A stretch of 64,000 nt of DNA from CAVTYH01 sp963738835 (GTDB lineage Bacteria > Planctomycetota > Planctomycetia > Pirellulales > JADZDJ01), in contig CAVTYH010000006.1 of NCBI GenBank assembly GCA_963738835.1, forward strand, positions 248,001-312,000, in the 5' to 3' direction. The notes under the pieces were generated by a model. The model did not search any database, was not told where the DNA came from, and worked only from the letters and a program-made list of their open reading frames with translations. Shown here in pieces: positions 10,255 to 22,907 of this stretch. Position 1 is the first letter of the stretch. The number at the start of each line of letters is the position of its first letter. A program made the translations under genes and the position numbers.

Positions 10255-11517
10255 ATGCTTGCTCGCTGTTTGTCACTGTCTCTGGCAATCATTTCCGCCT
10301 TTGTCAGCATTCGGGCAACCGCACAGGAGTGGACACGTTTCCGCGGCCCCAATGGTCAGGGTCAATCGGAGGCGTCGGCCACGATTCCAATTGAATGGAC
10401 CGAGAAAGATTACAACTGGAAAGTCAAACTGCCAGGCGTCGGCCATTCGTCGCCGGTGGTGTGGGGTGATAAGATTTTTGTCACCAGCGCCGATCCGCAA
10501 AGTGCCACTCGGTATGTCAGTTGCTTCAGCACGACAGACGGCAAGAGATTGTGGCAGCGCGACTTTCCTGCCGCCACCTATCATCTGCACACGCAAAACA
10601 GCTACGCTTCTAGTACGCCGGCGCTCGACGCGGAGCGAATCTATTTGGCTTGGGCTAGCGACAAGGAGTTTGTGCTGCAAGCGCTTACCCATAAGGGTGA
10701 GGATGTCTGGCAGTTGAATCTTGGACCCTACATCAGCCAGCACGGCTTCGGCACCTCGCCAATTGTCGTGGACGACGAAGTGATTATCACGAACGACCAG
10801 GAAGGCGACGTTCGCTTTTTGCTGGCGGTTGATTCTAAGACCGGTCAGGAACGCTGGAAAATTCCCCGCAAATACGCCGACAATCGACAAAATGCTTCCT
10901 ACGCCACGCCGTGCGTTTTAGAAACACCGCTGGGTAAAGAGCTGATTGTCTGCAGCTGGGCTTACGGCATTACCAGTCATGATTTGAAAACTGGCGCCGA
11001 ACTTTGGTCGGCTCCCGTGCTTAAAGCACGACCGGTGGGCTCGCCAGTGCTGGCGAGTGGCTTGATATTGGTGAATCAGGGCGATGGCGCCGAAGGTAAG
11101 GGAGGCAGCAATTCGGTCATGGCCGTCAGACCGGGAAATCGAGAAGGTCGTACTCCTGAGTTGGTTTACACCATCCCCAAAAGCTCGGCGCCCTATGTCA
11201 CCACGATGTGCATTGCCGGCGATCTGGCATTTCTCTGGGGCGACGGCGGCATCGTCACTTGCATCGATGTGCCCACCGGCAAAACGCACTGGCGACAACG
11301 CATCGGTGGCGTGTTCTACAGTTCGCCGATCCGGGTAGGCGATCGTATTTACTGCATTTCGCTCGACGGCGACGTGGTGGTGATTGCCGCCGCGCCGGAA
11401 TACAAGCTGCTAGCCCGCAATCCATTGGGCGAATCGACCTGCGCCACTCCGGCAATCGCCGGTGGCAAGATGTATTTACGCACCGCCTCGCACTTAATGT
11501 CACTTGGCGGAAAGTAG
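10255..11517 (+). CDS. Secreted PQQ-like beta-propeller repeat protein
   Basis: A 420-residue exported propeller protein. The start at 10255 is chosen because AGGAGA lies 8 bp upstream and the product begins with a clear signal peptide (MLARCLSLSLAIISAFVSIRA, cleavage near TAQ). The open frame extends upstream to 10078 but that part lacks a leader. The mature part opens with EWTRFRGPNGQG, a signature of planctomycete PQQ-like proteins, then shows repeated blades (SSPVVWGDKIFVTSA, GSPVLASGLILVN, YSSPIRVGDRIYCIS). Such proteins resemble quinoprotein dehydrogenase propellers, but most lack the catalytic residues and act as scaffolds. No enzymatic role is claimed. It is divergent from trpD. A paralogue lies at 37418-38704. 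Confidence 0.85.
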   Translation: MLARCLSLSLAIISAFVSIRATAQEWTRFRGPNGQGQSEASATIPIEWTEKDYNWKVKLPGVGHSSPVVWGDKIFVTSADPQSATRYVSCFSTTDGKRLWQRDFPAATYHLHTQNSYASSTPALDAERIYLAWASDKEFVLQALTHKGEDVWQLNLGPYISQHGFGTSPIVVDDEVIITNDQEGDVRFLLAVDSKTGQERWKIPRKYADNRQNASYATPCVLETPLGKELIVCSWAYGITSHDLKTGAELWSAPVLKARPVGSPVLASGLILVNQGDGAEGKGGSNSVMAVRPGNREGRTPELVYTIPKSSAPYVTTMCIAGDLAFLWGDGGIVTCIDVPTGKTHWRQRIGGVFYSSPIRVGDRIYCISLDGDVVVIAAAPEYKLLARNPLGESTCATPAIAGGKMYLRTASHLMSLGGK

Positions 11518-11618
11518 AATTTCCACCGCCGAGACGCTGAGCAGCAGTATTCACGAAATTTGAGCCTCGAATTCGTGCCCTCTCTGCATCTCAGCGTCGC
11601 TGTGGTTCAATCAGTCTT

Positions 11619-15538
<3,920 letters not shown>

Positions 15539-15681
15539 ATTCAATCGACTGGGTGGTTTTTTTGACGTGATGTTTGTAAAGTGCGAACGTTTTATCGTCA
15601 AGTCTTGCAAACGCCGAGCAAACCGACTGCTAAAGCGCAAGCGGTACTTCAGCTCGCCCAAACCCAACTTGAACTTCCGCC

Positions 15682-16557
15682 ATGTCGCGTCTCTCCACCG
15701 GAATCGCCGAACTCGATAAAATGCTCGGCGGCGGGTTGTTGCCGGGACGGTTGACGGTGGTTGTTGGCGCAACCGGCATTGGGAAGACTCAACTCGGTTT
15801 GCAATTCGCGCACGCAGGCACATCGCAGGAAGGAAAGTCGGGAATCATTTTTGATGTGACGGCTCGGGGCGATTCGCAAAACCATGTCGAGTATGCCCGC
15901 CGGATATTCGATTGGTCGCTGAATGCCACCGATGCAAAATCGCGGCCGCCGCTCGATCAATTCTTCGACCCAGCCCGGCGTCACGGCGATTTTTTGCACG
16001 TGTTCGAGCGTCGCGGCAAGCGGGTTACGCGCGGCGATTTAGATTTTGACGCCTGGCATGAATGGCGGGGCGAGCTAAACGCCCGATTGAATGCGACCAT
16101 CGCTTTTTTCTACGGCAATTTTACGCAAGGCGTGCGGAGGGCGGTCATCGATGGCGTGGAGCCAGTCGGCAAGCCCAGCGATTCTATTCAGCTGGAGCTG
16201 TTCGATTACGTTTATCATCAAATTCTGCGAAAAGACGCCGATTGGGTGGCGCGTGATTTGCTTCGAGAACGATTTTGCGAGTATGCCGAAGAGGTGGCGA
16301 AATGTCACTACGAACACGGACAAATCGGTTGTTTGCTGCTCTATACTTCGGCCGAAACGATGCTTGACGAGCTGATTTGCCGGCCGCTCGATGAAGGGGA
16401 CGTGCTGGCGAATGCGAACACAATTATCCAATTGGGAAAAGTGCAAGATGGCTCGAAAATCCGCCGGGCATTGCACGTTGCCAAACATCGTGGCAGTGCC
16501 GCCAGTGAAGCAATTGTGCCATTTGAAATTACCGACCAGGGCCTGCGGCTGGCATAA
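15682..16557 (+). CDS. KaiC-like RecA-superfamily ATPase
   Basis: A 291-residue single-domain RecA/KaiC-type ATPase. The N-terminus STGIAELDKMLGGGLLPGRL is the standard KaiC/RadA entry, and Walker A GATGIGKT is at residues 29-36. A Walker B-like strand GIIFDVTARG comes unusually early, and a second hydrophobic strand ending in Asp (VRRAVIDGVEPVG) follows at mid-protein. The C-terminal strand CLLLYTSAETM and a closing ITDQGLRLA resemble the end of KaiC domains. Ordinary KaiC is a double domain, so this is a short form. It follows HyuA-B by 143 bp on the same strand. No partner kinase or receiver is next to it, so the process it serves cannot be named. A large palindromic repeat lies just downstream. 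Confidence 0.75.
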   Translation: MSRLSTGIAELDKMLGGGLLPGRLTVVVGATGIGKTQLGLQFAHAGTSQEGKSGIIFDVTARGDSQNHVEYARRIFDWSLNATDAKSRPPLDQFFDPARRHGDFLHVFERRGKRVTRGDLDFDAWHEWRGELNARLNATIAFFYGNFTQGVRRAVIDGVEPVGKPSDSIQLELFDYVYHQILRKDADWVARDLLRERFCEYAEEVAKCHYEHGQIGCLLLYTSAETMLDELICRPLDEGDVLANANTIIQLGKVQDGSKIRRALHVAKHRGSAASEAIVPFEITDQGLRLA

Positions 16558-16614
16558 GCTGCGGTTTGGGTTGTATCATACTGCCGACAAGCCTTGTGTT
16601 GTTTGCAACGGTGT

Positions 16615-16680
16615 TAGGAGGTGACTCCCGTCGCCGAAAAGTACCTTCCGGCAAGATTCGGCGACGGGAGTCGCCTCCCA
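16615..16680. repeat. Extragenic palindromic repeat, GAGGYGACTCCCGTCGCCGA family, paired arms
   Basis: Arms at 16615-16638 and 16657-16680 are near-perfect inverted copies around a short loop. The same core recurs at 46214-46288 (paired) and 46396-46425 (single), with a related pair at 55765-55836. It lies between the KaiC-like gene and the glycine-zipper gene, where it could act as a transcript stabiliser or terminator. The dispersed copies make a REP-type element more likely. Confidence 0.8.
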
Positions 16681-16708
16681 CAAGACCCCGAAATCAGGAA
16701 TTCTGATC

Positions 16709-17239
16709 ATGGCTGAAGAATGCGTCGTGGCGGTTTACGAAGATGGTGTGCGAGCGCAATTGGTGCTCGACAAGCTGTTGGCGTCGGGATTTCCCAAGTC
16801 CAACGTTTCACTGGTGGCCCGTTCGGTCAAAGGGGCCGAAGGCGATGTCAAGCGAGCGCTGCAATTCGGCGATGAAATGGAAAAAGACGCCACGCTGGGC
16901 GCCGGCATTGGCGCAGTCATCGGCTTGCTCGGCGGCGGTACGGCGATGTCGGCGTTCGGCGCGTCGGTTTTGATTCTCGCCGGACCGATTTCGGCGATCG
17001 CCGGCGCCGTGGTCGGCGGTTTGATCGGCGCTATCGGCGGCTGGGGTGTCCATCGCGATCGGGCGGCCGAATATCAGAAGAAGGTCGAAGCCGGCAAAGT
17101 GCTGTTGATTGCGCATCACAGCGATCCGCGGAAAGTTGCCGATGCTGAAATAGTTTTGCGGCTCACAAATCCGGAAGGACTGCGCTTGCACGCAAAAACC
17201 GATGATGGCGACGATCCAAGCGTGGACGACCTGCGCTGA
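16709..17239 (+). CDS. Glycine-zipper membrane-associated protein, general-stress-like
   Basis: A 176-residue protein with an N-terminal alpha/beta module (AEECVVAVYEDGVRAQLVLD, LLASGFPKSNVSLVAR). This module resembles the general-stress-protein 17M or 'heat induced' domain in which small strand-helix units bind membranes. The centre (residues about 68-115) is a Gly/Ala-rich double hydrophobic stretch (GAGIGAVIGLLGGGTAMSAF and GAVVGGLIGAIGGWG), a classical glycine zipper that can insert in a bilayer. The C-terminal part repeats an alpha/beta pattern (VLLIAHHSDPRKVADAEIVL). No signal peptide. The role is unknown; a stress or inner-membrane function is an inference from the zipper. It is followed closely by the sulfatase gene. 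Confidence 0.65.
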   Translation: MAEECVVAVYEDGVRAQLVLDKLLASGFPKSNVSLVARSVKGAEGDVKRALQFGDEMEKDATLGAGIGAVIGLLGGGTAMSAFGASVLILAGPISAIAGAVVGGLIGAIGGWGVHRDRAAEYQKKVEAGKVLLIAHHSDPRKVADAEIVLRLTNPEGLRLHAKTDDGDDPSVDDLR

Positions 17240-17286
17240 GTTTGGCAATGAAGTTCGATCGACATTATTCAACCGTGACAATCGCT

Positions 17287-18866
17287 ATGAAAAATCCGCT
17301 GATTCGAGTTGCTAGCGTGCTGGCAATTTTTGGTGGTCTGGCCCTGGGCGTGGGTTTGGCTGATGAACCGACTCCGGCGCAAAAGCACAAACCGCTGAAT
17401 GTGCTGTTCATCATTTCCGACGACATGCGCGCCGAGCTCAGTTGCTACGGCGGCATGGCCAAAACGCCCAACATCGATGCGCTGGCTCGCGCTGGAATCC
17501 GCTTCGATCGGGCTTATTGCCAGTATCCACTGTGCAATCCGTCGCGCTCTTCGCTTTTGACGGGCCGCTATCCGGTCACAACCGGCGTGCTGGGGAATCG
17601 AACTTGGTTTGGCGATTTGCATCCCGATTTCATCAGCTTGCCCAAGTGGTTCAAGCAGCACGATTTTGTGACGATGCGGGCCGGCAAAATTTTCCACGGC
17701 GGCATCGACGATACGGAAGCCTGGACCGAAGGAGGCGAGGCGCGGCTTTACGGCGGAAACAATAATCCTGAAGCACAAAAAGTCGCGCCGCTGCCAGCGG
17801 CCGATCCCGATGAGACTTTTCCACTGGACGATAAGAAAGGCAGTGCGAACAAAGCCGACGACACAAAAAAAACCGAAGGCAAGAAGGCCGGCGGGAAGGG
17901 CAAGAAAGGCGCTGCCGATGCGCGGCGCCGACACGCGCCCAGCAATCAGATCGCTGGATCGTGCTGCCCGGTGACGGCTCGAATCATGGCGATTCGCGCA
18001 CGGCGGACCGCACCATCGAGCATCTGCACCAGGCGAAAGAAAAAGGCCAGCCGTTTTTCATCGCCTGCGGTTTCGTCAAGCCGCACAGTCCACCGACAGC
18101 CCCGCAGAAGTTTTACGATCTGTACGATGTCGACAAAATTCCGCTGCCCGTCAATTTCGCGCCGCGACCAACGGTGCCTGAGGGATTCCCGAGCCTTTCC
18201 ATTCGCCCGCGGAATGCCGACCTGTTCATTGGCCGCGATGCTTCACCCGAAGAAGCTCGGCAGATGATTCGCGCATATTTGGCATCGTGCTCGTTTGTCG
18301 ATTGGAACGTGGGGCGCGTGATGGCGGAACTCGATAAACTGGGTCTGCACGACAACACCATTGTGGTTTTCTGGGGTGATCATGGGTATCAGCTCGGCGA
18401 GCGCGGCAAGTGGTCGAAGGCCGGTTCGCTGTTCCAGATGGGCGATCGCGTGCCGTTGATCTTCGATGTGCCCGGCGCCAAAGGCAACGGTCGGCCATGC
18501 GAGCGGGTGATCGAGTGCGTCGATCTGTATCCGACGCTGTGCCAACTTTGCGGACTGCCGCAGCCCCAGGGATTGGAAGGCCGTAGCGTCGCGCCGCTGC
18601 TGGAAAATCCGCAGGCCGACTGGGATCATCCGGCCTATACGATTTGGAGCGAAGATGGCCGGACCATTCAAGGCGTGGCCGTCAGCACCGAACGCTGGCG
18701 ATTTTCCGAGTTCCAGGACGGCCGCGGTGGGGCGATGCTGTTCGATGAAAACGCCGATCCGCTGGAACTGAAAAACTTGGCCGACGATCCGCAATACGCC
18801 GCAGTGTGCGAAAAACTCTCGCGACTGGCGAAACAATATGCAGCGCGACTCTCGCAGAAACAGTGA
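17287..18866 (+). CDS. Secreted sulfatase, formylglycine-dependent (iduronate-2-sulfatase-like; frameshifted)
   Basis: Hydrolyses sulfate esters, most likely on polysaccharides outside the cytoplasm. ATG 17287 gives a signal peptide (IRVASVLAIFGGLALGVGLA). Then LNVLFIISDDMRAELSCYGG supplies the metal-binding Asp pair. CNPSRSSLLTGRYP contains the C-x-P-S-R motif whose Cys is converted to formylglycine. Further matches are GKIFHGG, and in the second frame FFIACGFVKPHSP and VVFWGDHGYQLGERGKWSK. A lysine-rich loop (DDTKKTEGKKAGGKGKKG) precedes a frame change at about 17910-17935. One missing base joins it to SDRWIVLPGDGSNHGDS, read from 17961 onward. Restored length is about 527 aa, typical for the family. 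Substrate is unassigned. Its stop is one base from the convergent GH51 stop. Confidence 0.87.
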
Positions 18867-18867
18867 T

Positions 18868-20434
18868 TTAGTGCAGTTCGATCACGACGACCGACTTGGT
18901 CGGCAAGTCCGCCGTCAGCGTCTCGCTGTCAATCTTCGCGCCGTCAAACGCCGCTGGTTTCACGACCTCCGGCTGCGCGAACGTGTTATGAGCATTGAGC
19001 GCCGTCGCAGTTAACACTCGTGCCGCGGCGATTTTGCGCCCGCAGGAATTTTTGCAGTGATGCGCACCGGCCGGTTGATGTCCAGATTCACCAGCGAAAC
19101 GTTGATGTCGCCATCGGCGTTGCGCGAAGCCGTCGCATGAACGGCAGGAACCGATTTGCCGGCGACTTCATAGTTCGGAGCCTTTACCTCTAGCGGCACC
19201 AGCGTTGCGCCTTGATGCACTTTGTACATTTCAAACACATGGTACGTCGGAGTGAGCACCATTTTCTCGCCATCGGTCAGAATCATCGACTGTAAGACGT
19301 TGATCATCTGCGCGATGTTGGCCATCGAAATTCGGTCGGCGCGGGCTTGAAACAGGTCCAAATTCACGGCCGCCGTCAAAGCGTCCCGAAGCGTGTTCTG
19401 TTGATACAAAAAGCCCGGATTGGTGCCGGGCTCCACATCGTACCAGTTCCCCCATTCGTCAACGACCAGGCCGATGCGCTTCTGGGCATCGTACTTATCC
19501 ATGATGGCGGTTTGCTTATCGAGCAATTCTTCCATCTTGAAGGCATTCACCAGCGTGGTGTGGTAGGCTGCTTCGCCGAAATCAGTTGCCGAGCCTTTGC
19601 GCTGCCAATTGCCGGTGGGCAGTGTGTAGTAATGCAGCGAGATGCCTTGCATGCGCCGTCCCACATTTTTCATCAGCACTTCCATCCAGTTGTAGTCACC
19701 GCTATTGGGCCCACACGCAATGCGATAGATTTTGTTGCCGGAGTAATCTTTCACAAACGTGTTGTAGCGGCGGAACTGATCGGCGTAAAACTCGGGGGTC
19801 ATGTTGCCACCGCATCCCCACGATTCGTTGCCGACGCCAAAGTATTTCAGTTTCCACGGTTTGTCGTGGCCATTCTGACGTCGCAGGTTGGCCATGGGGC
19901 TTTCGGCATCGGAGGTCATGTATTCGACCCATTGCATCATTTCATCGACGCTGCCGGAGCCAACATTGCCGCAAACATACGGCTGGGCGCCGATTTGCTC
20001 GCAGAGATCCATGAACTCGTGCGTCCCAAAAGCATTGTCTTCCACCACGCCGCCCCAGTGCGTGTTGATCATCTTGGGGCGCTATCGCGCGGGCCGATGC
20101 CGTCTCTCCAGTGATACTCGTCGGCAAAGCATCCTCCGGGCCAGCGCACCACCGGCACGTGCAGTTCCTTCAGCGCCGCCACCACGTCATTACGGATGCC
20201 GCGAGTATTAGGGATCTTAGAATCCTCGCCGACCCAAATGCCGCCGTAAATGCAATGGCCCAGATGCTCGGCGAATTGACCATAAATTTCGGGTGCAATG
20301 CGTGTTTTGGCCTGATCGAGGTGCAGCGTGACGGTAGCTTCAGACCGTTCGCCACCCGATTCAGCATGGGCACTGCAGGCTGCGAAACAAACAACAATCA
20401 ACGAGGGAAGAAACCATAAAGCGTACTTCGACAT
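18868..20434 (-). CDS. Alpha-L-arabinofuranosidase, GH51 family (two frameshifts)
   Basis: Exo-enzyme removing alpha-L-arabinofuranosyl groups from arabinoxylan or arabinan. The start at 20434 has GGAGG 8 bp upstream and a signal peptide (MSKYALWFLPSLIVVCFAAC). The N-terminal half shows IYGQFAEHLGHCIYGGIWVG and VVRWPGGCFADEYHWRDGIG. The catalytic acid/base Glu is in FGVGNESWGCGG and the nucleophile Glu in LVVDEWGNWYDV. Two single-base losses break it: near 20076-20084, where restoring one base reads PRDSRPKMINTHWGGV, and at 19032-19035, where a fifth A restores AGAKIAAARVLTA and extends the protein to a TAA at 18868. Without the second repair the protein would lose its final strand module. 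Divergent from the GH39-type gene across 256 bp. Confidence 0.9.
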
Positions 20435-20690
20435 GGAAAGGGCCTCCGAGAAAACTCCCCCAGCAAGGTTGTACTCAGCGTGCCTGCGCGGTTCAAGTTG
20501 CCGCCTGCTCATTTCGCCAAGAACGTAGTCCCATCGGTTGATACGTGGCTCCGCGTCAATTACAACTCGTTGTATCAGGGTGCCAATAATGAATTGCACT
20601 CACGTTCCGCTGTCACTGGGGGATACGGCAGGTGAAAGGCATTCTCGAACGAAACCGTCGATCTCACACCTCCACTTTGCAGGTACGACC

Positions 20691-22421
20691 ATGTCACCCC
20701 GCTCGTTGTTTCTTGTTTTGGCCGTCTCGTTCATTGCCATCCAGACCCGCGCACAAGAACCGGAACCGGCCGCTTCTGCGGGTACGGCGGCAGCAGGTGC
20801 CGAATTCCCGGTCACCATTCACGTCGATGCCGCCAAGCCCACCGGCGAACTCAAGCCCATCTGGCGATTCTTCGGTTACGACGAACCGAATTACACGTAC
20901 ATGAAAGACGGCCAGAAGCTGCTCGCCGAATTGGGTCAGCTGGGCGGACCGCAAGTTTATGTTCGTTGTCACCATTTACTCACCAGCGGCGACGGTTCCC
21001 CGGCCCTCAAGTGGGGCTCGACCGGCGTTTACACGGAAGATGCCGACGGCAACCCAGTTTACAACTGGACCATTGTCGATCGCATTTTCGACACCTATCT
21101 GGAGCGCGGTCTGAAGCCGTACGTCCAAATCGGATTCATGCCCGAGGCGCTTTCCACACATCCCCAGAACTACCCGCACAATCCGCCAACAAATCAGCGC
21201 GCACCCGTGAACGGCGGCCAATCCTATCCGCCCAAAGACTACACGAAATGGGGCGAATTGTCGTATCAATGGGCCAAACACTGCGTCGAAAAATACGGCC
21301 AACCCGAAGTGGAAAAATGGTACTGGGAAGTGTGGAACGAGCCCAATATTGGGTATTGGCACGGATCGCACGAAGATTACTTCAAGCTCTACGATTACGC
21401 CGTCGATGGCGTGCGGCGTGCCCTGCCGACCGCACGAGTTGGCGGCCCGGAAACGGCCGGCGGTCCGGGCGGAAAATTCTTGCAGGAGTTTCTGGAACAT
21501 TGTGCGCGAGGCACGAATTATGCCACCGGCGAAACCGGCTCGCCGCTCGATTTCATTTCGTTTCATGCCAAAGGCAATCCGCAGTTTGTCGATGGCCACG
21601 TGCGGATGGGTATGTCGTATCAGCTGCTCGACATGAATCGAGCTTTCGCCGTCGTCGCCTCGTTTCCTGAGTATAAGAATCTGCCACTGGTGATTGGCGA
21701 ATCGGACCCCGAAGGTTGCGCCGCCTGCCGTGAACCGCGCGATGCCTACCGCAACGGCACCATGTATTCGAGCTACACCGCCGCCAGCTTTCCGCGGAAG
21801 CTGGAACTCGCCGCCCGGCACGGTGTGAATCTGGAAGGGGCGCTCACCTGGGCGTTCGAATTCGAAGACCAGCCGCCGTTCGCCGGCTTTCGCCAGCTAG
21901 CCAGTTGCGGCCTCGATCTGCCGGTGCTCAACGTGTTCCGCATGTTCGCGAAAATGTCCGGACAACAGCTCACCGTCGAAAGTAGCGGTGCATCGAATGC
22001 GCGGAAAATCCTGGCCAGTGGTGTCCGCGACGATGCCGATGTCGCCGCACTGGCCAGCCTCGATCAGCAAAAACTCGCCGTGCTCGTCTGGAACTACCAC
22101 GACGACGATGTGCCTGGTCCACAGGCCGCCGTGGAACTGACGCTCGACAATTTGCCAATCCATAGCGGCTCCGCTACGCTCACACACTACCGCATCGATG
22201 CCGAGCACAGCAATTCATACGAGGCCTGGAAGCGCATCGGCTCACCAGAAAAGCCGTCGGCAGAGCAGTACCAGCAACTGGAACAGGCCGGCCAGTTAGC
22301 GAAAATCGGCGAGCCTGAAACCGTTGGCGTCGAAAACGCTCAGGCGGTGGTTCGCTTCAAATTACCGCGCCAGGCCGTTTCGCTGGTCGTGCTACAGTGG
22401 TCCTCGACCGACAAGAAATAG
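20691..22421 (+). CDS. Secreted GH39-type beta-xylosidase-like glycoside hydrolase
   Basis: A 576-residue clan-A (beta/alpha)8 hydrolase. The start at 20691 is chosen for its signal peptide (MSPRSLFLVLAVSFIAIQTRA); the open frame extends to 20538 without a leader. After a short Ala-rich linker comes IWRFFGYDEPNYTYMKDGQK, the GH39 entry. The acid/base Glu is in WEVWNEPNIGYWHG and the nucleophile candidate in LVIGESDPEGC. A C-terminal beta-sandwich (LAVLVWNYHDDD, VELTLDNLP) follows the barrel, as in GH39 xylosidases. The substrate is probably xylo-oligosaccharide, but iduronidase-like activity is possible in this family. Frame intact. With GH51 on the other side of the shared promoter region, the pair fits arabinoxylan breakdown. 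Confidence 0.83.
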   Translation: MSPRSLFLVLAVSFIAIQTRAQEPEPAASAGTAAAGAEFPVTIHVDAAKPTGELKPIWRFFGYDEPNYTYMKDGQKLLAELGQLGGPQVYVRCHHLLTSGDGSPALKWGSTGVYTEDADGNPVYNWTIVDRIFDTYLERGLKPYVQIGFMPEALSTHPQNYPHNPPTNQRAPVNGGQSYPPKDYTKWGELSYQWAKHCVEKYGQPEVEKWYWEVWNEPNIGYWHGSHEDYFKLYDYAVDGVRRALPTARVGGPETAGGPGGKFLQEFLEHCARGTNYATGETGSPLDFISFHAKGNPQFVDGHVRMGMSYQLLDMNRAFAVVASFPEYKNLPLVIGESDPEGCAACREPRDAYRNGTMYSSYTAASFPRKLELAARHGVNLEGALTWAFEFEDQPPFAGFRQLASCGLDLPVLNVFRMFAKMSGQQLTVESSGASNARKILASGVRDDADVAALASLDQQKLAVLVWNYHDDDVPGPQAAVELTLDNLPIHSGSATLTHYRIDAEHSNSYEAWKRIGSPEKPSAEQYQQLEQAGQLAKIGEPETVGVENAQAVVRFKLPRQAVSLVVLQWSSTDKK

Positions 22422-22907
22422 CGCTCGAACCCCCGGCTGCCTGGGCATCTCGGCCGCCGCAGCCATGCAATTCGTCCCTAAACGCCAGCGTCGCTCAAAA
22501 ATAAGCCAAGTCGAGCTATCCAACGCGTAAAATCGGCTATGCTTTCCGCCCACAAAATGCGTGCATTTGCCGGTGGTACTAAATAGACTGAATACACTAA
22601 TCCAGATTGTTGACGGGGTTGTAGCGGGCGACTATATATAATATCAACTAATCGGCTCGGGGGCTTGTCGGGCCGTGGCCCAAAAGCGCGGGCCGGGTTT
22701 CGTCGTTGAACTTGGCTGGGGGAATGTCGGGAGTCTGTCTGGTTCTGCCAGAGTGTTGGGGGATTCAAAAAAGCTGCCAGCCATTCGTCAATCGACGAAA
22801 TGAACGGCAGCGCTGTCCGTCGTCAATCGAACTTATCGCTGGGTCATCTCAGCAACTATGTTTTGCCATCTGAACTGAGGGCCGACCTCAAAAACCGGGA
22901 GTAAGTC
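22422..22907. other. 486-bp upstream region of the giant repeat protein
   Basis: No gene is visible. It contains a promoter-like pair and an AT-rich TATATATAATATC stretch within otherwise GC-rich DNA, and ends with GGGAG 7 bp before the ATG at 22908. Confidence 0.45.
22610..22642 (+). promoter_or_regulatory. Candidate sigma70-type promoter for the giant repeat protein
   Basis: TTGACG at 22610-22615 is followed after 17 bp by TATATA at 22633-22638; an overlapping TATAAT is at 22637-22642. The spacing is ideal for a housekeeping sigma factor. The leader would be about 260 nt. The TATATATAATATC stretch partly resembles the palindrome upstream of the GntR gene. Confidence 0.4.
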
